Part shown: one piece after another, positions 30,036-39,129 of the stretch
Numbering within the stretch: the first letter of the stretch is position 1
Layout: the number at the start of each line of letters is the position of its first letter
NCBI GenBank assembly: GCA_028994555.1
Contig: JARDVN010000001.1
Location: 2,108,001 to 2,172,000 of the forward strand
Direction of reading: 5' to 3'
DNA from: Citrobacter amalonaticus
GTDB taxonomy: Bacteria > Pseudomonadota > Gammaproteobacteria > Enterobacterales > Enterobacteriaceae
DNA length: 64,000 nucleotides
The notes under the pieces: model-generated
What the model was told of the DNA's origin: nothing
Databases searched by the model: none
The model's input: the letters and a program-made list of their open reading frames with translations, nothing else
Translations under genes and position numbers: made by a program

Positions 30036-31337
30036 TTCTGTGTAACTGCCCACTCGTTAAAGGTGATCGCTCAGGCGGTCACCGAACTCGATAATAAAAC
30101 GACTCATTGCCAGCCGCCAGTTCTGGATCGGCATACTCCATTTTTTCGACGCGTCCTTGATCGCCAGATACACAACCTTCCGCACCGAGTCATCTGTCGG
30201 GAACACTTTGCGTTTCTTAATCGCAGCTCGGATCACGCTGTTCAGCGATTCTATCGCATTCGTGGTGTAGATGGCCTTGCGGATATCCGGCGGGTAGCCG
30301 AAGAATGTATTCAGGTTTTCCCAGTGCGCACGCCAGCTTTTGCTGATTTGCGGATATTTATCGTCCCATTCGCCCGCGAACGCATCCAGCGCCATCAGCG
30401 CCGCCTCTTCGGTCGGAGCCTGATAAACCGCCTTCAGTCCGCTAGTGACGGCTTTGTAGTCCTTCCAGGACACGTATTTCAGGCTGTTACGTACCATATG
30501 GATGATGCACAGCTGGATATGGGTCTGCGGATAGACGCTGTTTATCGCATCCGGGAAGCCCTTCAGGCCGTCCACGCAGGCAATCAGGATGTCCTGAAGC
30601 CCGCGATTTTTAAGCTCTGTCAGCACGCTCAGCCAGAACTTTGCGCCTTCATTTTCGGCCAGCCACATACCCAGTAATTCTTTCTGGCCTTCGGTGTTGA
30701 TACCCAGCGCCAGGAAGACGGCTTTGTTGATTACGCTGCCATTCTGATGGACTTTGACAACAATGCAGTCCATATAAACAATGGGATACAGCGCATCCAA
30801 CTGCCGGTTTTGCCACTCAGTGACCTGCTCTTTTACGGCGTCGGTGACCTTAGATATCAGCGTGGGCGACACATCGGCGTCGTACATTTCTTTGAACGTG
30901 GCGACGATTTCCCGTGTGGTCATGCCTTTGGCATAGAGGGATAAAATCTGGCTGTCCATCTGCGTGATACGCGTCTGGTTCTTCTTAATCAACTGAGGTT
31001 CAAAGGTATTTTCACGATCACGCGGCGTGTTCAGCTCAATCTCGCCGTCATCGCAAAGCAGCGTTTTTGACGAGTAGCCATTGCGGGTATTAGAGCCTTT
31101 TTTTGGGCGCATTTTTCTCATGCCCAAGATGGTCGGTCAGCTCAGCATTTAACGCTGTTTCGACGGTTAGCTTCGTCAGCATACGAGAAAACTGGTTAAG
31201 ATCGGCTTCGGTTTTAAGGCCCTTAGCCAGTTCAGCCGCCAGCGCTTTGAGTTTCTTTTCGTCCATAATTTGCCTGTCTCCGTTGTTGGAATGAACATAT
31301 CAAAAACAGGCAGATACACAATTTAAATTACAGTCTC
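30022..31337 (-). mobile_element. IS256-family element (IS1414-like)
   Basis: The ends form imperfect inverted repeats (GAGCCTGTCAGTAATTCTGT on the left; GAGACTGTAATTTAAATTGT as the complement of the right end). One transposase gene lies inside on the minus strand. Eight bases on each side (TAGCCAAA and GATTATAG) do not match, so no target duplication is visible. It sits between two oppositely oriented Gp2-like genes. The assignment to IS1414 is from memory of the protein. Confidence 0.85.
30057..31266 (-). CDS. IS256-family transposase (one homopolymer frame break)
   Basis: The mended protein is 402 residues, typical of IS1414-like transposases. It starts MDEKKLKALAAELAKGLKTE at 31266. Catalytic Asp residues lie in YPIVYMDCIVVKVHQNG and ILIACVDGLKGFPDAI, and the Glu in YTTNAIESLNSVIRAAIKKR, a signature of the family. 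The break is in T31098-31104 (NAPKKGSNTRNGY restored by removing one base). Confidence 0.9.
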
Positions 31338-31418
31338 GATTATAGTAAAACAACCATCTTTAACTGATGGGTTTGGCCTTTCCATCCATAAGAAAGGCCA
31401 TTTCTGTAAAAAAATAAA

Positions 31419-32040
31419 TTACCCGCGACTGCAGCCGAAGCTACGGTCGCCATCTCCGTATACTTTTGTATCAAGTTTAGCCAGGTAGTCAAGACGATTC
31501 AGTAATTTATTGTATTCTCCTTCAAAGTTAAAATCATTGACGTCTAATATATAACGACAATTTTCAGGGTAGTGAACCAATCCCGGATAATCATCCAGTT
31601 CCAATCCCAGTGCGCTATACCATGCTCTTACAATCATCATCCTTAAATTGCTTTCAGCCTCATAATCACCTAAATGGTAATAAGCATCTTTGTTAAAAAA
31701 AAAGACCAATATGAAAATGACATTTTCCCTCTTCGGAAAACTCCCTTACCCAAACATGACGAACTCGGTTTGGATATATTCTTTTACCGTTGGCGGCTCT
31801 GGCTCTCTCATTGGCCTCCAACATGGCATTTAATGCATTACGGAAACGGGATATGGCACCAGGCTCTAGATTAGGAAAACAGCAAACAGTATCACCTCTG
31901 TCTAGAATGGGGGGGTAATGTACATCAACACGTAATGCCATTGTTCTGGGGAATTCACTGAGTGCATCATTGACGACTCGTTCAATATTTTTTTTATAGG
32001 CGAGCACATGCTCACCATGTGAACCATGATATAATTCCAT
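31419..32040 (-). CDS. Inovirus Gp2-family protein (YagK/YfjJ-like), one homopolymer frame break
   Basis: The mended protein is 206 residues. MALRVDVHYPPILDRGDTVC and CFPNLEPGAISRFRNALNAM lead to the conserved core EEGKCHFHIGLFFNKDAYYH, then YPENCRYILDVNDFNF. Members of this family sit in inoviruses and P4-like satellites. The HxH pair plus the beta-strand around it recalls the HUH fold of rolling-circle replication initiators, but I see no partnering Tyr motif. The break is in A31695-31703. A related, truncated copy lies at 29501-30035 in the opposite direction. Confidence 0.82.
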
Positions 32041-32242
32041 GTTTCGATCCTGTAGCTAGTCCTACGGCTTTCGATAGCCGTATATAGTAATATGATAAGA
32101 CATAGTTGAATGTCTGTAATTAGTTATGTTAATTAACTGTTGGTAGTAATGATTGCTTTATAATACCTTTCCAACAATAAAACTTGTTATCAACCCATTA
32201 CCCGTGCAGTAAAATACTTAAAAAGTAACTCTGCAATTATAA

Positions 32243-32389
32243 TCATCCAAAGATACCATTATCCCAGTATCTTTTTACCGTGGAAATGCTTATTCCTAAG
32301 ATCTTTGCCACCTTGGATTGAGAGTAATGCTTAGCCTTCTCATTCTGAATTAGATAAGAATATTTACTTCCTTCAGGTCTTCCCTGCAT
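32243..32389 (-). CDS. Small helix-turn-helix protein, 48 residues
   Basis: A short frame starting MQGRPEGSKYSYLIQ with the helix-turn-helix SKVAKILGISISTVKRYWDN at its end, a resolvase/DeoR-type DNA-binding motif. An upstream ATG at 32421 (MPTNKTK) would give 58 residues but is out of frame unless the run T32399-32404 is miscounted. It belongs to the satellite block and could be a small regulator. Confidence 0.55.
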   Translation of the reverse strand: MQGRPEGSKYSYLIQNEKAKHYSQSKVAKILGISISTVKRYWDNGIFG

Positions 32390-32502
32390 TTTCTTTGGTT
32401 TTGTTTTGTTAGTAGGCATCTTTTGCTCTCATCTAGCTATTAGGCAATAACTCCATACTGTCGAGATGTATGTAAACTAAGTGGTTATGCTTAACATCGG
32501 TA

Positions 32503-33269
32503 TCAGAATGTATGGTTTACTTCACCGTTAAAGGGATTAATAATGATGGCATCTCCTCCTTTCATCGCCTTTTGAGGTGTATCGCCTTCGGCAATTACCG
32601 GAACCATTACCGCTAGATCATTTGTGTAATAAATTGGTATCCAGCAATAGCATGATTGTTTAGGGGGAGTTTTATTTCTTTTCAATACTGCCTCAACTCC
32701 AAATGTAATAAGTTCAAAGATTGGCATAATCACAATGCTGCTCAAATCAAAAAAACAACCATCGTAGACTGTGTCCTTTATCAGTATGATATTAGATAAC
32801 CCTCCTGCAATGAGATGTTTGCGGTTCACGCGCCGATCTGTGTAAATAAAAATTGCTTTTTTTTACATTGAAACTTTTTATAATGTATGAGAGCTTTTCA
32901 TGAATTAATTTTTTTTCGCTCTTACCCATCTTATCATGAGGTATTTTGTGCGCATAAAAATCTTGATCGACAACCTCGTTCCGGTGTCGAATGTGAGTGT
33001 TCCAGACGGAATAAAAAAACTCTTCGTAAGTTAATTTTGGCTCACCCCGTGCGATTGAGGGGGGCCTTCTCTTCAAAAATACAGCCTAATGTTGACTCCA
33101 AAGTTTGAGCTATATGATATTGCGATGTTATTTTATTCAATGCTGGGGCTGTGGCGTTTAACAAAAATGATATCACCTCTGACCTAGAGTATCCTTTTGC
33201 ATTGCTATAGTCGTCGATTGCATCAATAGTTGATTTTTTGTTTGCGCTGAAAGTGATGCGTTTTTTCAT
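32503..33269 (-). CDS. Unknown satellite protein with ribbon-helix-helix-like N-terminus (two homopolymer frame breaks)
   Basis: Three consecutive frames join into 254 residues. The N-terminus (MKKRITFSANKKSTIDAIDD and SRSEVISFLLNATAP) resembles a ribbon-helix-helix DNA-binding segment. The middle is charged and helical (DKMGKSEKKLIHEKLSYIIK). The C-terminal half is beta-rich with FIYTDRRVNRKHLIAGGLSN, YDGCFFDLSSIVIMPIFELI and CYCWIPIYYTNDLAVMVPVI. Breaks lie in G33059-33064 and T32857-32864; mending both gives whole codons. I recognise no family. The neighbours suggest a satellite maintenance or hijacking gene. Confidence 0.6.
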
Positions 33270-33404
33270 ATGTATCCTTGACTTTCGTTAATGTAAAATG
33301 TGATAAACGGTGGTGATTTAGTATCTTTTATTGACGGATTGTTTCTGTTAATTAAGCCAGCTATTCTTTAGAATAGCTGGGGAGTTATGATTTTGAGGCT
33401 GCTG

Positions 33405-33626
33405 TTAATTACAATATACTGAGAAGGTTAATAGGAACCTATCAATGTCTTTGCGTAACCAATAATGTCGGCTGTTAATTTTCTTTGGGCGTGGTAAACC
33501 ATTAGGCAGCTTGTCTTGGCAAAGCCATTTTCGAATTGTTTGGGCTTTAAGGTTTAATAGATGTGCTAACTCACTTGTGGAAACAAGTTCAGATAAAGAT
33601 GTTCTGGATTGCTCATATATGCTCAT
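33405..33626 (-). CDS. AlpA/MerR-like helix-turn-helix protein
   Basis: A 73-residue winged-helix protein: VSTSELAHLLNLKAQTIRKW is the helix-turn-helix and LPRPKKINSRHYWLRKDIDR the wing typical of AlpA/excisionase-type regulators. Such proteins control or assist excision of P4-like elements. It overlaps the end of the preceding gene by four bases, so the two are coupled. Confidence 0.75.
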   Translation of the reverse strand: MSIYEQSRTSLSELVSTSELAHLLNLKAQTIRKWLCQDKLPNGLPRPKKINSRHYWLRKDIDRFLLTFSVYCN

Positions 33627-34072
33627 GCTACCACCTCAATGATTGAGATGCAGGCATATACAAAAAGTAATGAAATTAGAAGGGAAAGAAAGGACCAAAA
33701 AGAAAACGAAAAAGCCAAGCTTGAATAAGCTTCAGGGTCAGGGTCACTACCTTCGCTTGAGCCGGATGAGGTACTTTTAGTTGATTTAGACGCATTACCT
33801 TGCGAGTTTTCGGCCAGATTTTTGTGCGAGATGATACGTGCAAAAAAAACGCCCAAAGTTTTATGTCGATTGTTTTTATTGTATAAAGAGTTTTTTTCAT
33901 TGAGGTGTTCAAGAGCAGCTCGAATCCTGATGTTCATCTGTCTTTCCTGAAATATGGACTCAGCACAGGTTTGTCGCTGCTTACTAGAACGAACAACTTT
34001 GATCTTACCCACGACCCGTACTATTCGAGCCTTTGAGCTAGTTTGCGCAGAACTCATCAAAGAATTAGACAT
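33623..34072 (-). CDS. Unknown protein with Ser-rich linker and C-terminal membrane helix
   Basis: A 149-residue protein. The N-terminal part is basic (KARIVRVVGKIKVVRSSKQR), the middle helical, then a Ser/Gly/Asp-rich linker (TKSTSSGSSEGSDPDPEAYS), and finally a C-terminal transmembrane helix (FSFWSFLSLLISLLFVYACI). The layout of soluble basic domain, flexible linker and tail anchor is unusual for a satellite gene and could mark a membrane-targeting or exclusion protein. Family not recognised. Confidence 0.6.
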   Translation of the reverse strand: MSNSLMSSAQTSSKARIVRVVGKIKVVRSSKQRQTCAESIFQERQMNIRIRAALEHLNEKNSLYNKNNRHKTLGVFFARIISHKNLAENSQGNASKSTKSTSSGSSEGSDPDPEAYSSLAFSFSFWSFLSLLISLLFVYACISIIEVVA

Positions 34073-34194
34073 AATGCTTTATCTCCTGATTTAAAAGTGG
34101 ACGATGGAATTTAAACCTTAAAATACACTTATGTCAACGATGGATGTTGTTCTGTAATCTATTGATATTAAATGAAATCAACGCATATCAACGG

Positions 34195-35503
34195 TTATTT
34201 TTTTACAATATTTGCTTGCTGTAAGATCCACCTCTCAATTTTTTCATGCCATTTGCGCAACAGATCTAACGGACGACGGCGGTAGTGTTTTTCCGCCAGT
34301 GCACTTGGTTTGTGTCCCATAATTTGAGCAACAATACCTGTTGGCACTTCAACCCATTCAGCAAGAGTGCCAAAACTACGGCGTAAGCCGTGAAGGCTGA
34401 TATGTGGTAACTCAGCTCGAGCTAACGCTCTGTTGTGTCCTGAACGCGGTTCAATAATTTTGCCACTTTTGCTGTTACTTCTGAAAACCCAACCCTCCTT
34501 ATTTACGTCAGAATTTGGGAATTGCGCTAGCGCACTTAACAGCTCAGAAACATAAGGAGTGAGAGGGATGATACGTTCGCCTTCGATCTTGTCTTTAATC
34601 CTCATGCTTGACCATTTGAAATCTACGTCAGACCACCGAAGTGACGCAATTTCTTCACGCCGTGCACCGGTGAGCAAAAGTACTTGGAGATAGGCCGATG
34701 CAATGGGATTATTGAGGCTACGTACGGCACTGAACCAGATTTTTAACTGTTCTTTTTTGTAAGCAATCTCCCGCTTTACTCGCTGATACTGGAACCACTT
34801 TTCTCACGTTATGATCTTGTGCAATATCGCCATGGATTATTCCCTGATATTTTTTCTGGTAATTAGCCCATTTGATAAATGCACGCAACAGCCGGTAGGC
34901 ATGTGCAGTGACGGTAGGCCGATTTTGTCTCTCTGTACTTAGCCATGCGGCAATGTTCTCTGGTGTTAGTTCCGATAACGGTAGGTCGAGTAAGCTAGCC
35001 AATGGTCCAGCCGAGGTTGGGCCCCGGCCTCTTTTTTTACTTTCCCCTCCACGGCTGGACAAGTTAATGTGATCGGCAATGTATCGAGTAGAATATGGGC
35101 GTTTAGTTTTTGCGCTGATTCCGGTTCTCAATTCTTCAAGGTAATCTTCCCAAGCGCTTGTGAAGGTTACCTTCGTTTTACGAGATTCAGCCTGCTGTGA
35201 TTCCGCTTCAGCAATTTTTTCTGCCTTAGCTATACGCGGATCTATCCCAGTATCGATTAATGTTTGCAGCCGCCTGGCTTCGGCCCTGGCATCATCAATC
35301 CTCCAATCGTTAATGTTGCCAATGGTCATGCGAAGGGTTTTTCCCGCATATACGCTTTGGAACACAAAAGCTTTTGTTCCGCGAGTTGCCCGACATGCCA
35401 GGGAAGTTACGTCCGCATCCCAAAGAAATGCCTGGGTTTTTCCTTCAGATAAAGCAAATTTTCGAATGCGCTCGAAGGTGAGTTTTTGTCTTGGAAGTGC
35501 CAT
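34195..35503 (-). CDS. P4-type tyrosine recombinase integrase (one homopolymer frame break)
   Basis: The mended protein is 435 residues. An N-terminal arm-binding domain (TLRMTIGNINDWRIDDARAE) and core-binding domain precede the catalytic domain: Arg in LLLTGARREEIASLRWSDVD, HxxR in LPHISLHGLRRSFGTLAE, HK in IMGHKPSALAEKHYRR with the Tyr. The break is in T34753-34758. I chose MALPRQKLTF at 35503 over the upstream ATG at 35584. It starts 180 bases left of the thrW repeat and reads away from it, so it is the integrase of the satellite block to the left. Confidence 0.88.
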
Positions 35504-35579
35504 TTTGGGGCTCCAGATGAGAAATGTTACATCACCATAATGTAACTGCTGGTGTAAGTAAAATGGGGGAATAAACATC

Positions 35580-35609
35580 AACACCTGTCAATTTTTATCA
35601 ACAGGTGTT
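35580..35609 (+). terminator. Hairpin beside the attachment site
   Basis: A perfect 9-bp stem (AACACCTGT / ACAGGTGTT, 12-base loop) followed by a T-run on the plus strand. It lies between the left integrase start and the thrW repeat. It could stop plus-strand transcription entering the att region, or fold in the integrase leader on the minus strand. Confidence 0.5.
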
Positions 35610-35685
35610 TTTCATAACGCAATGTTTTATAATGAATTACTTGTTTTAAGAGTGGGTTTTTAAAGGGGTAAAAATATAATAACGT

Positions 35686-35734
35686 CGCATTCGTAATGCG
35701 AAGGTCGTAGGTTCGACTCCTATTATCGGCACCA
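35686..35734 (+). other. Attachment site: 49-bp 3' end of thrW-type tRNA-Thr(CGT)
   Basis: The 49 bases CGCATTCGTAATGCG through TATTATCGGCACCA equal the anticodon stem-loop, variable loop, T-arm and acceptor 3' strand of tRNA-Thr(CGT) (thrW) as I remember it. The 5' half (GCCGATATAGCTCAG...) is absent, so this is not a working tRNA but the direct repeat left by island integration. The integrase at 35898 follows it in the usual order. Confidence 0.85.
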
Positions 35735-35897
35735 TTTCAAACTCTTCCCAAGTCTACCGAAATCAACTAAAAGCCCGTATACTGCGGTTTATGGCCCGTA
35801 TCTTATCTCCTGTTATCAACTGGACTCAACTGAAATCAAGTCGCAGTTGGGGGCATAAGTGGGGGCATTCTGTGTTCGGTCCTGGGAGATGCCCCCA

Positions 35898-37112
35898 ATG
35901 AAGCTAAATGCGCGACAGGTAGACGCAGCTAAACCCAGAGAGAAAGCCTATAAGCTGGCAGATGGTGCTGGTTTGTATCTTGAGGTTGTTCCCTCTGGTT
36001 CCAGATACTGGCGGATGAAGTATCGCTTCAATGGAAAAGAGAAGCGTATGGCTTTTGGGGTCTATCCGGCAGTGTCCCTTGCACAAGCGAGAGCACTGCG
36101 TGATGAAGCCAAGAAAAAACTAGCCGAGGGTATCGATCCATCGTTTGCCAAGAAAGAAGAAAAGCTGGTTCGCGATGTGCAGCTCAATAACACGTTCCAG
36201 TCTGTGGCGCTTGAGTGGCACGGTACGAAGGTGAGCAGATGGTCAGAAGGCTATGCCTCCGACATCATCGAAGCCTTCAATAAAGATATTTTCCCCTATA
36301 TCGGCCAACTGCCGGTGAATGAAATCAAACCACTGGTTCTGCTGAATGTGCTGCGTCGTATGGAAAGCCGTGGCGCGACAGAGAAGGCTAAGAAGGTTCG
36401 CCAGCGCTGCAGTGAAGTCTTTCGCTACGCCATAGTTACCGGTCGTGCGGAATACAATCCTGCAGCGGATCTAACCAGCGCGATGTCAGGGCATGAATCG
36501 AAGCATTATCCCTTCCTGACGGTTGAAGAGTTACCAGACTTCTTTAAAGCCCTATCCAGCTATACTGGAAGCCCGTTAGTTGTTCTTGCCGCTCGGCTGC
36601 TGATACTCACGGGGGTTCGTACTGGCGAGCTCCGAGGTGCTTTCTGGAGTGAATTTGATCTTGAGAAAGCAGTGTGGGAAATCCCTGCAGAGCGTATGAA
36701 GATGAAACGGCCTCATCTGGTACCCCTCTCTACCCAAGCGCTGGAAATCGTACAGCAACTCAAAGTGATGTCTGGTCAATATCCACTGGTGTTTCCTGGA
36801 AGGAATGACCCCCGTAAAACGATGAGCGAAGCGAGTATAAATCAGGTGTTTAAGCGGATTGGATATACGGGGAAGGTTACTGGACATGGTTTTAGGCACA
36901 CGATGAGTACAATTTTGCATGAGGAAGGGTTTAATACGGCATGGATTGAAACCCAGCTTGCGCATGTCGATAAGAATGCGATCCGTGGGACGTATAACCA
37001 TGCGTTGTATCTGGAAGGGCGAAGAGAGATGATGCAGTGGTATGCAAATCATATAGATAGATTGCTACATTATGAAGTTTACCGAAACATCAAGAGAAGT
37101 ATGCAAACGTAA
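35898..37112 (+). CDS. P4-type tyrosine recombinase integrase of the thrW island
   Basis: A 404-residue P4-type integrase with intact frame. The N-terminus MKLNARQVDAAKPREKAYKL and arm domain YWRMKYRFNGKEKRMAFGVY belong to the DUF4102 type. Catalytic residues: Arg in LLILTGVRTGELRGAFWSEF, HxxR in GHGFRHTMSTILHEEG, His in THAHVDKN-type ETQLAHVDKN, and Tyr in RGTYNHALYLEGRREMM. The ATG at 35898 is chosen because family members begin MKLNARQ. Position and strand next to the tRNA end make it the recombinase of the island to the right. Confidence 0.92.
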   Translation: MKLNARQVDAAKPREKAYKLADGAGLYLEVVPSGSRYWRMKYRFNGKEKRMAFGVYPAVSLAQARALRDEAKKKLAEGIDPSFAKKEEKLVRDVQLNNTFQSVALEWHGTKVSRWSEGYASDIIEAFNKDIFPYIGQLPVNEIKPLVLLNVLRRMESRGATEKAKKVRQRCSEVFRYAIVTGRAEYNPAADLTSAMSGHESKHYPFLTVEELPDFFKALSSYTGSPLVVLAARLLILTGVRTGELRGAFWSEFDLEKAVWEIPAERMKMKRPHLVPLSTQALEIVQQLKVMSGQYPLVFPGRNDPRKTMSEASINQVFKRIGYTGKVTGHGFRHTMSTILHEEGFNTAWIETQLAHVDKNAIRGTYNHALYLEGRREMMQWYANHIDRLLHYEVYRNIKRSMQT

Positions 37113-37449
37113 TCTACCGCAGCTTGGTTTTTTAGTTTAGCATTCAATCTAATGCCATGACATAACAGAAATCTCACTATATGATCAGTTTAATCAATGA
37201 GTTAAATTATCAGGTGGGATATCTGTGAGAATATTACATCTTTACAAGAAAGCAATGAAAAGTAAAAATATGAGTGATATCAATTTATTACTAAAATAAA
37301 GTGCATTTAGTGAGCTAACTACGTTACTATCGGTGTCATTAGGTTTTTGCTCGTTTCATATACTTTAAAATCTAAGGCTTTTTAATCTCTTCAAACAAGG
37401 CCTTTCATTAGGAATATGAAATGTATTAGATTCTAAGAGAGGGAAGAGC
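37113..37449. other. AT-rich promoter region of the ABC-3C operon, 337 bp
   Basis: There is no open frame that I can support between the integrase and the defence operon. The sequence is strongly AT-rich, as are the next three genes. A GAGAGGGA ribosome site lies just before the ATG at 37450. The operon promoter must lie here. Confidence 0.5.
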
Positions 37450-38662
37450 ATGAGTCGAGCTGTGAACCATACCGCAGAAGGAGCTGCACTTGGTTTTTAC
37501 TACCAGTCACTCTATGCACTTAAAGCAATCCTCGAAAACGAGCATGATGATGCAGCTCTTTGTCTTGAACGCCTAGATGACGTCGAGATTGTAGCTAATG
37601 GCGAAAGCCTTTTATCACAATTAAAGCATTCTATTAAGCCTAATCCAGCCTCAGTCACGATCACATCTACATTGTTATGGAAAACATTCAAGGTTTGGAT
37701 AGATCTTTTACCTAAAATTAATTTAGATGAAACAAGACTACAATTAATTACTGTTGCACCTGTCGGTAATAAAGACGAATTGTTTGTTTTAACTCAAGAA
37801 AATTCAGACCGTGAATTACTACTACTAAAACTCATCGATGAGGCTACTCGGGTCGTAGAAGAACATGAACATTCATTAGCTCAAAAGAAAGTTCCAGCAC
37901 CACATGTCCAGCGATATAATGCATGTAAATCATTTTTAGAATTGCAAAAAGATACTCGAAAAGAATTATTGGGAAAAGTAGTGCTTTTTGCAAGTGAAAA
38001 AAAACATATCAAATATAAGTAAAGATATAGAAAGCAAGTTAACTAACTTCCCTCCAAGTAAACGTGAATTAATCTGTCAACGATTACTGGAGTGGTGGGA
38101 TCTTCAAGTGATATTCTCTTTGTGTGGGAAAAGAGAAAGGGTTATATATAAGCTTGAGGTTCAACAAAGATTATCAGAAATATCTGGTGAACTAGAAAGG
38201 GACGAACTGAACGCCGATTTTGAAAATGCAATTTTGCCTAGTAACTACAATCCACATTCAATGATTGTCAATCAAATAGAGCTTATTAAGGGGCGGCGGG
38301 TTGATATATCGCAAGCAACTCGTGAAGAATGGAGGGCAAGATCTCAACGGCACAAGTGGTGCAATGAACGATTTGATATGGCGAGCAGAATAGATCAATA
38401 CGATAAATTACTATTAGAAACATGGTCTGATAAGTATGAAAGAATGGCCGAGGAGTGTGAGGATTGTGAAGGTCATCATAAAGAAGAACAAGGATATCAA
38501 TTGTTCAGATGGTCTTTTGACTTGGCTCATACCCAGATACGTTCTTTTGCTCCGAATTGGAATGCTAGCTATTATGTTCGTGGGACCTATCAATTATTAT
38601 CAATAGAGTTAAAAGTGGGATGGCATCCTGATTACAAGGGTTTGTTAAGGGATAAGAAATGA
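37450..38662 (+). CDS. ABC-3C effector, nuclease-like N-terminus (one homopolymer frame break)
   Basis: The mended protein is 403 residues. The N-terminal region has the pattern of Cap4/DUF4297-type restriction nucleases: GAALGFYYQSLYALKAIL, then CLERLDDVEIVANGESLLSQ and LKH, giving E40, D44 and Q57-x-K59 as probable catalytic residues. The C-terminal part is helical and probably forms the ABC-3C-specific domain that links effector to ATPase. The break is in A37997-38004. It overlaps the next gene by four bases. It likely cuts DNA when the ATPase senses infection; the domain assignment is by motif only. Confidence 0.72.
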
Positions 38663-39129
38663 TTTTAGCTCACGATATATATGCTGAAACGAACCCTGTA
38701 TTTTGCTCGTTTTTATTATCGGGGTTTTGTGATTTCTATAATACTTCCATTGAGATAAATCCAGAAATTCCTCTCATCTACTTAGTTCTTCCTATTGTTT
38801 TATCAGAGGATTTAAGTTCAACATTTTTAGGATGCAATATAAAGACTGGTTTGCTAGTTTGGTTGGAAAGGAATCCAAGTGTGCTTAATGAATTAACTAA
38901 GCGAGTAAACTCTACATTAGCTATTACAACTGAAGCCATTAGATTTGGATGTATTTCAAAAATATTGAAATTAAATGTTGATGGAACAGTAGTTGGAAAT
39001 AATATTAAGCTAGAGCGTCTTATGAAAGACAATAGTCTATCCCTAAAGAAAACACGTTTATTAGCTTATTGGTTTTCTGAAATGGGATCAACGAGGGCCA
39101 CTTTTGAAGCTATGGGACTTACGTTATGA
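38659..39129 (+). CDS. ABC-3C middle component
   Basis: A 156-residue protein lying between the effector and the DUF3732 ATPase with four-base ATGA overlaps on both sides. Such size and position are typical of the middle component of three-component ABC systems. It carries [20 protein letters not shown], a helical mid-section and the closing [20 protein letters not shown], which resembles the C-terminal helix of these families. It has no enzyme motif and probably bridges ATPase and effector. Confidence 0.72.
   Translation: MILAHDIYAETNPVFCSFLLSGFCDFYNTSIEINPEIPLIYLVLPIVLSEDLSSTFLGCNIKTGLLVWLERNPSVLNELTKRVNSTLAITTEAIRFGCISKILKLNVDGTVVGNNIKLERLMKDNSLSLKKTRLLAYWFSEMGSTRATFEAMGLTL

Noticed and set aside
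35686..35734. Complete tRNA gene
   Set aside because: Only the anticodon stem-loop through the 3' CCA is present; the 5' half of thrW is missing, so it is an att repeat.
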